Assembly (NCBI RefSeq): GCF_000516985.1
Contig: NW_006917095.1
Location: forward strand, 128,157-192,156
Direction of reading: 5' to 3'
Length of the DNA: 64,000 nt
Source of the DNA: Pestalotiopsis fici W106-1
Lineage: Eukaryota; Ascomycota; Sordariomycetes; Amphisphaeriales; Sporocadaceae
Shown: piece by piece, positions 1 through 13,062 of the stretch
Numbering within the stretch: the stretch's first letter is position 1
How the letters are laid out: the number at the start of each line of letters is the position of its first letter
Position numbers and translations under genes: made by a program
Notes under the pieces: generated by a model
The model's database searches: none
What the model was told of the DNA's origin: nothing
What the model saw: only the letters and a program-made list of their open reading frames with translations

Positions 1-1
1 G

Positions 2-178
2 TTCGATTCACTGCGAGCCTGGGTCGAGAACGGAACAGTGCCAGAACACCTGCCCACCACTTTCACTGACTCTTCAAACAAGACAAACACTAGAATCCTG
101 TGTCCATATCCCAGAAAAAGTGTCTACGATGAGTCATGTGGAGATTCTACAATCGCCGAGTGCTTTTCCTGCGTCTGA
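2..178 (+). CDS. Tannase/feruloyl esterase-type protein, C-terminal end (partial)
   Basis: The first 178 bases read as one open frame of 58 codons ending in TGA at 176-178; the rest of the gene lies off the left edge. The text FDSLRAWVENGTVPEHLP, followed by a CPYP motif and several cysteines near the end, is what the C-terminus of fungal tannase/feruloyl esterase family proteins looks like: a lid-proximal 'LRxWVExGxAPE' segment, then a 'RxLCPYP' tail with disulfide cysteines. These are secreted serine esterases that cut phenolic esters from plant material. The catalytic triad is outside the window, so activity cannot be judged. The neighbouring glycosidases fit a plant-material role. Another secreted esterase with the same tail is possible. 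Confidence 0.7.
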   Translation, partial: FDSLRAWVENGTVPEHLPTTFTDSSNKTNTRILCPYPRKSVYDESCGDSTIAECFSCV

Positions 179-1415
179 GGGAACCCTTGGACAAGCTAGG
201 AGTCTATGGATTGTACTGACCGCGGTACAGCCCGGGCAGATTTTATTTTTGACCAAATTCATTCCAATCATGTATTAATGTTATTTCCACAACTCAATTG
301 CATTCCATGTGCCTTTTGACTAGATACCAAGAAGCCTGCGCAGTAAGTCTCGCTGGCGGGGTTAATCTCTTGTATGGTCTAGCGTAACAACCACTCGATC
401 ATACATGCACTGATAAATTCTGCACCCGAGGAACCCAACAACTAATCTTGGATCCTCACGTGAACCGGATCCGCTTCGTGGATACGCGCCGTACTATGCA
501 AATGCTCAAGCTCGCCATCGTATTAATCGTATTGCTGAACCAGAGCAGCCCATTTCAACACGTGCTGATCCGGCTAGCTCACCTGTCCCACATCATCCAA
601 TACAAAAACAGCCGTGTTGGATTTTTTCGAAGGATGAAGATTGTCTCTGATCAGCAACAGTGGGTGACCACAAAAAACGCCCAACGCGAATTCGCGTGCA
701 TCGCACCATACAATTCAGAAATGTTGATTTATACAGATTTTGTAATTAGCGTTATTATTACAGTGGCTTTGAACGCATTCAGTGCAGCGGATGCGAGGCT
801 ATAACTTTTATTGCGTTAAATTTAAACGTTCGCTGAAGTTCTTTGTACCTATATTCTTGGATTCTGCTAAAATCATACCGTGGGTAACTTTGCAACGATA
901 CGCTGCACATTGAGTTTTCAGAACCAGCGCACCAATAAGTTATGACATCTCTGAGCTGGAGATCATCCTTGCATTCAAGTCCAATTATCCTCGTTAGCGA
1001 AAAAGCAATGATCTTTGCTAAACGACCAGATTTGTTTTTGAAAGAAAAAGAGAAAAAAAAACTAAAGTCATAGAATCTAGCCTAATGTTTAAACTTGCTA
1101 CTATGAAAGTCAGAGGAGCTTGTGATCTGGGGTTTCGATATCACCTGATGGGAGCGGTGTATGGGCATGAATAAGTGATTGAAAGTAGTCTGATTCTGTA
1201 CAAATGAAATGGAGGGTAGGTCGTATCTATATACCCATCCAGGAGCTCCTATGGAGCTTGTCTAGTCTAGTTTGAAGATCCCATTGAGAACTGTAAGTGT
1301 ATGGAGTGAATGTCCCGTCACAGCTACAGCCATCCGATACCTTATATTCCGGAAGCCATGAAGGCACCGTGCCCTTTTGATTATAAGAATTTAAATCCAA
1401 ATTATCTAGCTAGCA
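179..1415. other. Intergenic region between two convergent genes
   Basis: No supported gene is visible. A 118-codon open frame at 448-804 lacks an ATG at its start (TTG) and resembles no family I know, so I do not call it. The stretch holds the 3' flanks of the esterase (plus strand) and the first RTA1-like gene (minus strand). Confidence 0.5.
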
Positions 1416-2351
1416 TTAATAAGGCCGAGCGCTCTTGAGTGGAATTGGGATATCCTCCGGCATACTATCATGAGGCAATCCCAATACCTCTTGTGAGTCG
1501 ACCGGCTCTAGCTCGCTGAAAAATTGTAGTGAATCAGGATAGTAAATGAGAAGTAGCGCCATGACACCGGCCATTAGGATGGTATCGAAGACGTACAATG
1601 TCCACTCATGGGACATCGGATATCCATCTGTACCGAGAACGAATTCCAAGACACGGAATACACTCCGTACCATGATGAGAGCACTTACACCATAGATCAT
1701 GTACAGACACTCTCTCCAGCCCGTCCACGAATGGCCCGATGACTTGGAGCTACGCCGATCGTATCGGTATTGGAATGTGATGGCCGTAATACCGAAATAT
1801 CCGAACATGATAATCTGCAAGGCCAATCCGCCAATGACGATCCATTGACCCATAGAGGCCAGCTTGTCAATCGCCATAAAGCTCGCACCATTTCCTTGGA
1901 CAAGGAAAGATATCACATCACCCCATACGAATATTTTCGTGAGTCTTGACACTCGTACCAGGCTGCAATCCTCGCCGTGCGCGGCACGTATAATACGGCC
2001 TAGGATCATGTAGATTGTTGCGGCAAAGAGGACAGGAGGCAGCAAGGTGAAAATGCTCTGGATGATGTATGGTAATAACTTGTCCGTGGCATTATATGCC
2101 ATTGTCCTTCCAACGTAGCCCATAACTTCCACTTGACGGGATTAGCATGACGATATTGATTGCATTGACAAAAACCTACTAAGACCTCCGATCACTATTG
2201 GTGTGCAAAACCACAAGCGCTTCTGGTATAGCCGCCAACCATGTGCGAAAGTTAAAATCAGGAAGATGATGATGAAAATTATGGCAGCGACCAGGGAAGG
2301 AACATAATGCCAAAGATAATAATTCCCCCGAAACGGTTTGAGTTCGGCCAT
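1416..2351 (-). CDS. RTA1-like seven-helix membrane protein (lipid-translocating exporter family), copy 1
   Basis: Two exons, 2351-2180 and 2131-1416, are joined over a 48-bp intron (donor GTAGGT, branch GCTAAT, acceptor CAAG) and give a 295-residue protein, the usual size for this family. ATG at 2351 is followed by a short N-terminal tail and seven hydrophobic stretches. RTA1 family marks include GYVGR after the first helix pair, 'LPYIIQSIFTLLPPVLFAA' followed by YMILGRI, and the late 'MVRSVFRVLEFVLG' helix. Family members in yeast (Rta1, Rsb1) give resistance to amphipathic sterol-like compounds or export sphingoid bases. Function here is inferred only at family level. It lies in tandem with a paralogue at 3784-4794, and the intron after the first helix pair is at the same place and phase in both. 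Confidence 0.88.
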
Positions 2352-3783
2352 GGCTTTTGTTAGCGGGCAGAGTCGATTCTAAATAGTTCAATAGGGTTGC
2401 AATCTTTAAGCTGATAGTTGATAATTGAAAAGTCAACGCTTGGAAATGCAAACGCCAAATTCCTATTAGCTAAGATAAAATGGATAAATGAGAAAAAATA
2501 GACAGCGTGTTGCTTTAATAAGTGACGATGCTGGCATTTAACTGCCTTTATTAACACTTTGTCTTTTATTGCGCTTCCTATAATACGATGAAGCTACGCC
2601 CTATAGGCAAGCGCAGCACTGGGTTAAGCCGGGCCTAGGGCCGCTCTCAAATTGCTTGCGACGTATCCAAACCATCCGCTTATGCGAGTCATGGTTCGTC
2701 ATCTCCGGACCAATTATATCGGGCAAAGTACGAGAAAGCGCTCCTTTAATACGGGTTCCTTGAGCGTCCGCTAACCCACTTATAATGTAAAACGCGATTA
2801 GTGTCGGAATTTGTGCGGCCAGGCTAGTTAGGCGGTGGGATTCAATTTGGTTTACGGCTTTGGAGTCGTATTATGTACGTGTTCGTACCGCAGCACCATT
2901 ACGTGTGCCTAGCTCAAATTAGAGCCTCCTTCATCACCATCGTCCCTTAACCGTTGCTATGCCTACGACCCATGTTTATGGATATGGTACTATACCCCTA
3001 GAAGACCTTTCCATAAATATTCAGGGTTTTTATAGAGCTTAATGCAATCACGATCGCATTGCCTGAAAAATGCAATACTATCCACTGCTAAAAGAAGAAA
3101 GGTATATCAAGACTCTTCCGTAATGAAATGTCATATTGTTGCGCTGTACCAATAACCACCATTAGACTAGTTCCTAGTGTGGAGCTTCACGTTTTGTTCA
3201 CCTAATATAGTGGTCTGGTGCGACACATATTCTATTGCAAAGGCCGCTTTATCTAAATAGGAGAACCGTTGCAGAGGAGACTTGGTGATGATAGTTTGAT
3301 GCTATTACAAGATCCAGGGATGTGTGCCATATTGACCTCGTGACGCCCATCTGGGCGATATGCGATAAGGCCAAGGCGACATGAAATATTCACGGATCTG
3401 AGGGTAACTTGGACAATGTTAGATGGCATAACATACGAGTCGCACTTGCCGCAATGGAGGTGCCGGAAGAGGGAAAAAGAAAAGGAAGCCCCTCGGTGTC
3501 GCAAGAGCACTTCGAAGAAATGTTTTCCGCCCTGGCCAAAGTCTAGTGATGCCATGCGCCCCTATGGCTTTCAGATATGTGCCAATGAAGGAGGTGCGTT
3601 CGTTTGGCAGTCAATGCACTGCATTCGTGACGAGGCAGATATGTGAAATGTGTACCAGTGAATGAAATAATTCTACGTATCTTTACAGGTTCGCAAAGGC
3701 TATTAAGGCTGCTACAAAAAGACCACTCAAAGGATGCAGCTTTGTTTCTGTTGTCTGTGTACAAGCACTTGTGCCCTGTTCTT
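2352..3783. other. Intergenic region between the two RTA1-like genes
   Basis: This 1.4-kb stretch has stop codons scattered in all frames and no convincing gene. Small open frames at 3253-3764 overlap on both strands and look like no family. It contains one copy of a dispersed 65-bp repeat (3161-3225). The part just above 2351 should hold the promoter of the first RTA1-like gene. Confidence 0.45.
3161..3225 (+). repeat. Dispersed 65-bp repeat, copy A
   Basis: This stretch aligns without gaps to 13815-13879 in the same orientation with about 12 differences in 65 positions, most of them transitions. A shared core reads TGGAGCTTCAC. No coding potential is visible. Both copies sit in intergenic DNA of the glycosidase region. 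It may be the end of a decayed small transposon (MITE-like), but I cannot find the partner end. Confidence 0.6.
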
Positions 3784-4794
3784 CTACATCCTGAACTTGC
3801 TCCATACAGTCGTGTCAGGCTTCATTAAAATCAGCTTAAGACCATTCGTGCATGGCTCTTCCTCACCACGAAGTAGAGCGCCGATTTCACTGGGGTGCTT
3901 CCAGTGCATATATATGACAGCGAGAAACATAAGCAGGGAGTCAAAGACATAGAAGAGAGCTTCTGATTTCTGAAGATAACCATTGCTCCCTTCAATGAAT
4001 TCGATTGCCCGGAAGAGCGACCGCACCATAACGAACGAACTGACAATGTAGAGTGTGTAGAGATAATTCTCCCAACGAACATTTGGTCTTTGTGCATCGA
4101 TAGTCGGTGCTCTTCGCATCGACCGATGGAACATGGCGGCAACGACGACAAAGAAGGCGAACCAAAGGAGCTGTAGAATCAGACTGGCGATAACAACACC
4201 ATTGCCAATCTTGTACAGAACAGGGAGTGCTCGAGAACCACCCATAAGGCCACCAGCTAGAAAATATTAGTATCAAACTTTGCTGACAAATAAACCACAC
4301 ATACCTGCACATTGCATAAATAGACATATAAGATCTCCAATGACGAAAGTCTTGGTAATGCGTCGGTTAGGAATAATCGCATGAGAATCACCGCCCGTCA
4401 ACTGGATAATCCGTCCCAATATAACGTAGATCGATGCCGAAAACAACGCTGGGCTCAGCAAGATAAAAACGCTTTGTATAATGTAGGGCATCATTTTCCA
4501 GCAGCCAGGCTCTTGCCTGGCTGATGAGGTTCGAGCAGCATATCCAATGAATTCGGCTATTTGAACCCCACGCGTTAGTTTCATATCTTTGCTAGAAATC
4601 AATGACCACATACTAAAGCAACCGGCAACCAGTGCCCCTAAAAACCATGATTTTGTGCGATACATTTGCCAGAAGTGTACTAATGTTGTAGCAAGGAACA
4701 GCACGCAGAAGATTACGGCAGCGGCCACGGACGGTTCGTATCGGTAAAAGCTGTATGTGGCAGTCCGCCAATATGGGTTGCACAGATTCGACAT
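3784..4794 (-). CDS. RTA1-like seven-helix membrane protein, copy 2
   Basis: Three exons, 4794-4614, 4556-4305 and 4256-3784, are joined over introns of 57 bp (donor GTATGT, branch CTAAC, acceptor ATAG) and 48 bp (donor GTATGT, acceptor CTAG), giving 301 residues. The spliced protein shows the RTA1 pattern: EFIGYAAR after the first helices, 'MMPYIIQSVFILLSPALF' followed by YVILGRI, then MVRSLFRAIEFIEG and a C-terminal cytosolic tail. It is a paralogue of the gene at 1416-2351. The first intron is conserved between them, but the second intron, before GGLMGGS, is absent from copy 1. A TATA-like motif (TATAAAA, minus strand) lies at 4891-4900, about 100 bp upstream of the ATG. It is divergent from the rhamnosidase gene, so the two may share control. 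Confidence 0.88.
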
Positions 4795-5461
4795 GATAAA
4801 GATATCAATAATAAGTAAGAATTGGGATAAAATGTGGAACTGAATGCCTCAAAAGTGACCTGTTGAGTCGAAGAGTCAAATGGATGTATGTTTTATAGAG
4901 AGCGACTGATGCACGAACAACAAACAAAAGAGAATCAATGCGGCTACTCACTAACCTAGTATGATTCGAGCGGATGATGATCTTGTCAAGCCCCACCCAG
5001 ATAACACATCGCGCAAACTGCAATCGAAAAGGGGGCTTAGCCATATTGCCCCCTCATACCATATGCAGCCACTCAAGCTCGTTAAAATACGAAGCGCCCT
5101 CGCCGAAGGTTGATTCTGAAATCGATTCAGAACAGGTATCAGACCCTGGCTTAGTGTGCACAGTAGAATCTCGCAGATAAGTGGGGATCCACGCGCGAGC
5201 TGGGGTCGACAAGCAATAGATCCGTATCCGTGCGGCTCTATTCACTGGTCCAATGAGAAGCTAATCAGTACGCACAGAGAAACGGATCCATGTGCTGACT
5301 AGTCAACATGGATGTCCACGATATGCAGCAGTGAAAGACAGGCAGTCATGACCAAGGCGTGACATCAATTCAGCTCAAGCGGCAGCACATAGCGGACATT
5401 ATTATAACGGAAGTATGATCCGGTTGATTTGGTCCACTTAATCCTCACTTAAGTTCCATGA
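4795..5461. promoter_or_regulatory. Divergent promoter region between RTA1-like copy 2 and the rhamnosidase
   Basis: About 650 bp separate the minus-strand RTA1-like start from the first readable rhamnosidase codons. A TATA-like box for the RTA1 gene lies at 4891-4900 on the minus strand. Two matches to the CreA carbon-repressor consensus SYGGRG are present: CCCCAC at 4991-4996 (GTGGGG on the minus strand) and GTGGGG at 5181-5186. The motif is short, so chance matches are likely. A short first exon with the rhamnosidase signal peptide should lie in or near this stretch, but I could not place it. Confidence 0.4.
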
Positions 5462-8172
5462 ACCGGGACAACTGAGCTGCTCCTCGATGCTACACAGTAC
5501 TTCATTCAAAATAGAATTGATTGTACTAATGATGGTCCACTGTTCTTCGATGCTGCAACGGTCGTCTCTTCGCTGCATTACATACATGCTGGATTTGCCA
5601 TTGTTTCGAGGAGTCATGTATCCATCGTTCTGGATGTTCTCAATCGTGGCTGCTCTGCAGTCTTCCATGTAAATAATACTGTCTTTGCCCCGCAGTACGT
5701 TGCCCAGTGCGCTGACTCAACCTGCCCACTTACAGGCCCGCCTTCTCATCCGTGAGACTGGCTCTCTCGAGCGAGCCCAGTATTGCAAGTCTGAACTTCA
5801 GTACATTTGAGCTGTCGTCCTCTGTTCCCGTAGCTACTATCGATTATGGAATCGAAGGAGCAGGCTACCCATTCCTTGACGTCGAGAGTGTCACCGGCAA
5901 AGTACAAGTCGAAATTAAATATTCTGAACAACTCGCTGGCTTGTATGAGAATTTCTCTGATGGGCCACTGGTGTATGCATCGGGTTTAACCAACACATAC
6001 CGTGTGGAGACGCTGGAAATAAGTCTTCCCGGCCGAATCGAGGCGCTCCAACTGCAAGGCGGGCAAAGATGGCAATCTATACGTCTCCTTACCGATGAGA
6101 GTATCACCTTTCGGGACGTGGGTTTTATACCATCGGTACTCGACATTGATAGAAGCAAAGCGCCTGGATCCTTTAGGTCAAGTAATGAGCACCTGGACGA
6201 GATTTGGCGGCTTGGCGCCAGAGCTGCCGCACTTTCTTGTCTTGAGGAAGGTAGTCAAAAAGATCTATGGGAAATTAGCCATGAAGGTGTATTTGTGCGA
6301 GGGATGAAGCCGGCACTGACTTCACAAGGCGCCTTCCTAGAAAACTACACTCTCCGATTCAAGGCAAATATACAAAAGGGCGGCTTTGCGTGGTCGATCG
6401 CACAGCCCTTAGCATCTCCTGCTAAAGGCATACAACTCTATTTAACTGGCAGCACGCGAAATGACTCCGCTTTTGTCAGCGTCAATAGTACCCTTCTTCC
6501 ACCGAACTCGATCGTGCTTGGATATGGATTCTCCATTGTAAACATCACCACGCTAGCCTCCTACTATCTCGACTCCTTCAACTTACCTTTTGAAGTAGAA
6601 GAGGACACATGGAATGATGTCAAGACTATTCTGACAAAGACTGGTTACTTGGCCGTGTCAGTCAATGGCCAGCAAGTCTTCAATAAATCTTTGGATGATT
6701 ATTACGTTGGTGGTCAAACGATTCCTACAAGGGGCTCCTTTGGCTTTGGCGGTTGGCAAGATCAAGCATCCTTGTTCAAAGATGTTGAAGTGCACGATAC
6801 CACGAACGGATCGCTCCTCTACGAAAATGATCTGACGGACGACTCCGTATTGAGCGAATACGGCGTGCAAAGCAACACTGCTTCTGTCTGCCTAGATGGC
6901 CCGAAACGCGATCGTCTGGTTTGGCTTGGAGACTTTTACCATACGGTACGCGTTCTTGGGGCAAGCACTGGACAGTTTCGTGCTGCGAAGGGGACTCTTC
7001 AATGGTTTCTTGACTGGCAGATCAAAGAGGGTCTAATCCCTTATGCGTCACCCATCGGATACTCCCCACAGACTGCCCGGGACGCATATGCCTACGGCGG
7101 CGGAGGTCAATTGAAAGGCTACCCAGTGTGGGCAATAATTTTACCAGATTACCAAATTCTGGGCCTCCTTAGCTTCTGCGAATATGTCCGAATCAGTGGC
7201 GACGTCGACTTCGCCAATGCTACATGGCCTCAGTGGCAGCTTCTGGCAAGCTGGATACTCAATCAGACTAGCACAGCTACTGGGCTGCCGACGTTGGTTG
7301 GCGGCTTTCTAGGACCTGGGAACGGGAGCTCTGCTATCTCTTGCGCTACCGTACAAGCATTCAAGAGTCTTGCAAACGTCGCGGACGCAGTGCTCGACAA
7401 TCAGTCAGCAAAGACGTATCAGACTGCAGCCGAGACTATGGCTCGTAACATCAATGACCGCCTTTGGAATGCAGCCCTCGGTGTCTATGCCGTTTCGGAA
7501 TCCAACACGGTCGACTACTCGATTGCAGGGACGGCCTTCTGCATCCTGGGGGGTGTAGCGAATGCAACTCAAGCATCAAGTTCCATTGCAGCTCTTGACA
7601 GACTCAAGGTCGACTTCGGCTATCTAGATAGTACACTTGTCAATGCGAGCAACCCTGATACGACGATATCCCCTAATACCAACGGGTTTCTCTTGGAAGC
7701 TTTCGCTTCCCAGAACGCCAGTGGTTCTACTCAGTCTTTACTGGACAGCCTATGGATGCGTATGATTACGAACAACAAAACTTACACCGGTGCAAGCTGG
7801 GAATACATCTCAATGTCTGGAGATCCAGGTTTGGGTTTGTTCACCAGCTTGGGACACCCTTGGGGCGGCGCCCCTACCTATGTCCTCCCCGAATATGTCA
7901 CTGGTGTTCGTACAGCCGTGGGTGCCGACGGGTTCGGCTACAAAAGATGGACATTCAGCCCACAACTTGGTCTCGATATGGGGTTGGAAGAAGCAAGCAG
8001 TGAGACCATGACGGTCAGTGGCGAGCCAATCAGAGTCAGCTGGAAACTCAGCGGAAGAACATTGAGCGTCGTGGTGGATGCACCTAATGGTACTACAGGG
8101 ACTTTCCAGATTAATGGGACAACCCGATCACTAGTTGGGTCTTTTACACACAAATTCGATGTAGAGCTGTGA
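5462..8172 (+). CDS. GH78 alpha-L-rhamnosidase-like glycosidase (5' end unresolved)
   Basis: The main exon runs from about 5736 to 8172. An upstream exon, open from 5462 to 5694, joins it over a likely 41-bp intron (GTACGT at 5695, branch CTGAC, TTACAG ending 5735). No ATG starts this frame, so a further 5' exon with the signal peptide is missing from my model, or the 5' end is damaged. The protein has an N-terminal sandwich domain (IDYGIEGAGYP), an inserted jelly-roll-like segment between about 5.75 and 6.85 kb of coding sequence, then an (alpha/alpha)6 barrel with the family motif DGPKRDRLVWLGDFY (near 6895-6940) and SLGHPWGGAPTYVLPEYVTG near the end. Many N-x-S/T sites suggest secretion. 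It would remove terminal alpha-L-rhamnose from plant glycosides. Catalytic residues were not assigned. Confidence 0.85.
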
Positions 8173-8847
8173 TCCATGCAATGCGAGCTGAAGGAATCGC
8201 CTGTACTTACCATCCGCCATTTGTCATGCATCTGCAGGAATCGTTACGCTCACTATATTTCGTTTCGCTCATTACAATGAACCCATTCAGGAAGCCTCCC
8301 CCTTGCAGGCGAGACTCGTAGTGTATTGGCAACACCTAGCAGTATTAATATAAAGATCTGCAAAAACAAAATTCAGAGACACATTGTGATTTAAGTTACT
8401 TGTTTGTTATTACGAAAATTCTTTACACTTATAGAGACGAAGTAAACAAGACTAATTTGATTAGTGTTGAACTCGACTTCAAGAAGCCCAAGAAGGAAGC
8501 CGCGAATGTATATAGGGAATAGAGTTGAGCAATTGACTGTCGTAATAGAGGTTGAATCAGGTCAGATTTCTCAAGCTATCGACCGAATCAATGATCACGT
8601 ACGAATAGACAAATTCAAAACTGGGACCAGCTGTTGAAGCAACAAAATGCCAGCAGATTGAGTGTGCTCCAATGAAGCTTCGGCCACCACCATCGAAGTA
8701 CAGTAATCATGTCATAAACGCGATGACGTTCTGTTGATGAAGACATGAACGTGAAGGTTAGGTAGCAGAGGTTAAAGGATGGTTGACGTAATCACCGCGG
8801 TAGCAATCAAGGTGGTAAAGACAATGTTATATTTCGCTAGGCGATGC
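8173..8847. other. Intergenic region between convergent rhamnosidase and beta-glucosidase genes
   Basis: About 670 bp between the stop codons of two convergent genes. No gene, RNA or repeat is recognisable here. Confidence 0.5.
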
Positions 8848-10430
<1,583 letters not shown>

Positions 10431-11201
10431 TTTCAACCACTCCGAAGGTACTCATGCTCCTTCCTGTCTATTGGGTCGTGTTGAGTTCTCAAACTCTTTT
10501 TATATCTGTAAAAGTGGCTGTTGCTGCGGGATTGGAACCTCGCGTGAGAACTAGAATAGTTCAATGGGGTGATATGTACATACACACGTACACACACAAA
10601 TGTACTCTGAAAAGCTGCAATATTACCCTGTTCAACCTGAAATGGCATTCTAGCTAATCTATGCGTCGATTGTCGATCAATGGATTATACTCTGCATGAG
10701 GGTGTGTTAACTATTACTCGTCAGGCCCAAAACCCGGCATCTAAGAACCTTTGGGTGTCACTTCCGTCAATCCGCCACCCTAGTACAATACGAAAGTGCA
10801 TTCGTAATTGTATAGGTATCTTAGAAGGATTGCGCTAGCGGAAAAGTGGGAGAGGGAACGATACATATACATGGGTAGAAACTTGATCTCACTTGGCTTA
10901 CTTTTTGTGGACCGATCTACTTTATGACGCTGTTCATATTCCGTTTTCCAGCAGTTCTAGACCCCTGGTGCCCAAACCATGCCTGAATGCAGCTGAGCGG
11001 GTTCGTCGCGGCGTATCGATGCAGCGTGTTCCCGTGCATATGATAGGTGGTTGGACTGTCGGATTTTGACAGTATATGCCCGGATAACGCCTAAGGTTGG
11101 TTTAGATTAGCGCACGGTGAAATATAAACTCCTGGGTTCGCTCACTCAGCAACACGTTTCTCCGCGGGGTTTTTGTGCATCTTCGCACACTCAAGACCAC
11201 T
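10431..11201. promoter_or_regulatory. Shared divergent promoter of the beta-glucosidase and the Zn2Cys6 regulator
   Basis: 771 bp separate the two divergent start codons. TATA-like motifs lie at 10497-10505 (minus, for the glucosidase) and near 11121-11129 (plus, AATATAAAC, for the regulator). GCGGGG at 11164-11169, inside the palindromic context TCCGCGGGG, matches the CreA consensus SYGGRG and also carries CGG triplets of the kind read by Zn2Cys6 proteins. Function is inferred from position only. Confidence 0.4.
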
Positions 11202-13062
11202 ATGCCTCCTCCTCCATCGAGGACGTCAATAGCTGTGCGTGCATGTGACTCATGCCGCCGACGAAAGGTCAAGTGTGATGTACGCGTAGACCCTTGTGGG
11301 CTATTGGATTTTATAGACTAATGTTCTCAGGCATCAGCTATCTGCACCAATTGCCAGATCTCTAAAATCTCGTGCCGGTACACACTCGTACCGAGGAAAA
11401 GAGGTCCAAAGGTCGCCGCCCAGAACCCAGACGTGAGACGAAGGAGGGGTCGAAAAGCCTTGGATGGCACCGCGGACCCACAGCGCTACAACGACGCTAA
11501 TGAAGCCCAGCTGCCGGCCGAAGCAACTCCGGCACCAGCACCACAGCCTGACTGTGTGGTGGGCTCACGTTCATATCGAAGTCATGAGCAGGTGGTGCCG
11601 TCGTCCACGGCGCCTTCGTGTGAGGCCATTCGGAACTGCTTGGCTCGGTCAATAAGCGCTGCCATGCCGTCATTGGTCTTGCGCGATGCCGTCAGCCGTT
11701 GCGTTGACCTATACATCCAATATGTTTTTCCGACCTCTCCATCAGTTCACGAGTCGAGTTTGCGTGCAGCTGCTGACAAGTCGTTCCCTGATGTCTGCGT
11801 CACGAACCCGCTTTATACAGAAGACTGGCAAGCAGATTTGGAACACATGAGAAGCTTTGCGCTGGTGACTGCACTGTGTGCTTCGGTTGCCTCACTTATG
11901 CCTGCATCTCTCCTACCATACGGAATGGCGATCGCACAGCCACTTCTGACGGCTTCTCGGGACATGCTTAAGTTATTCGAAGATGCCGATGTTGAGAACC
12001 CTTGCTCAACTTCCATCACCACCAGGATACTACATTGCAACGCTCTGCAGCATGTCACTGGGAAAGCTGCATTAGCCAATCATGTACTCGGTCATGCAAT
12101 CCTTCTCATTCGTACGATGAGTCTGCATAGTGAAAAAGCCCTTGCACGTTTTAATTCATTGGAAGCTCAGACGCTACGTCTTATTTATTGGCAGATGTAC
12201 GCAGCAGATAAAGCATCTGCATGTTTGAAGAGCCGCGCATATTATCTGCACGAGTTGCTGTTTGAGGAAGAGCCAACGACGAATGTTTGCACTGAGTTTC
12301 AGGTCCCCATGCTTGACACATCGAATTGCTGGTATGAGAAGCAATTCGAAGAACGCATCTTGGTTGGCTTCCACTTAATTCCTCGTTTATGGTCCACGGC
12401 AGCGAATCTCATCTTTGAAATGAGAACTTACGCAAAAGGAGACCAAGCCTCTAGTAAGGCATACTTGACTGAAGGCTATATGGGATTTCTTGGCATCATG
12501 GATGGATTTCCAGCCTGGCTACAAGCTTCAAGACTTATTGCCTCGGGCGACGATGACGACGTTGCGCGTTTCCGGAAATCATCATTCTGGGTTCAAAGGT
12601 GTACAATTTTAGTCACGTTCCAATGCCTGCGGCTCGTTATCCTGCAGCAATGTATTCTAAGCAAGATCTGGGGTGTCATGGGTCTCAGTGATGATGCTTT
12701 CACGTTGGCAATGACTCAAATTAGCATGGTTCACGAATTCTTACAGACACTGGATGATATACCATTTGTTTATCTTCAGGTCAAAGGGGAGCCTATGGTT
12801 CGTACTCCGTATTCACCATCCATGAGCAAATCACTAACGCCAAGACCGCTAGGTGGAAAGAATCCGCTGGGTTGGGAGTCTGCTTCTCCAAATCCTCGAT
12901 AACGTCAGCAACGATGTTATCAATACACGTGCGAGGGGTTATTTTGAACGGCTCCTTGATGTGCTGTCCAGACTGGACTCTAAAGCATCGGATACGGCAG
13001 CATGGAAGATATCGACGCAGACCAGGCTGGCAGCGCATCACCTCAGTTCACCTTTGAATTGA
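11202..13062 (+). CDS. Zn2Cys6 fungal-specific transcription factor
   Basis: Three exons, 11202-11279, 11331-12797 and 12853-13062, are joined over introns of 51 bp and 55 bp (donors GTACGC and GTTCGT; acceptors CTCAG and GCTAG), giving 584 residues. The first intron splits the zinc cluster between ACDSCRRRKVKCD and ASAICTNCQISKISCRY, restoring six cysteines (C-x2-C-x6-C pattern, then a second half). A basic stretch RKRGPK follows. The middle region resembles the fungal-specific transcription factor domain. Splicing the last intron gives VERIRWVGSLLLQ and a closing LLDVLSRLDSKASD, a tail common in sugar-pathway regulators. Such proteins bind CGG triplets in the nucleus and switch on neighbouring genes. 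It is surrounded by glycosidases and a sugar transporter, so it is the likely pathway regulator; its target sites are unknown. Confidence 0.9.

Noticed and set aside
448..804. 118-codon open frame on the plus strand
   Set aside because: It starts with TTG, has no family motif and lies between two convergent genes; likely chance.
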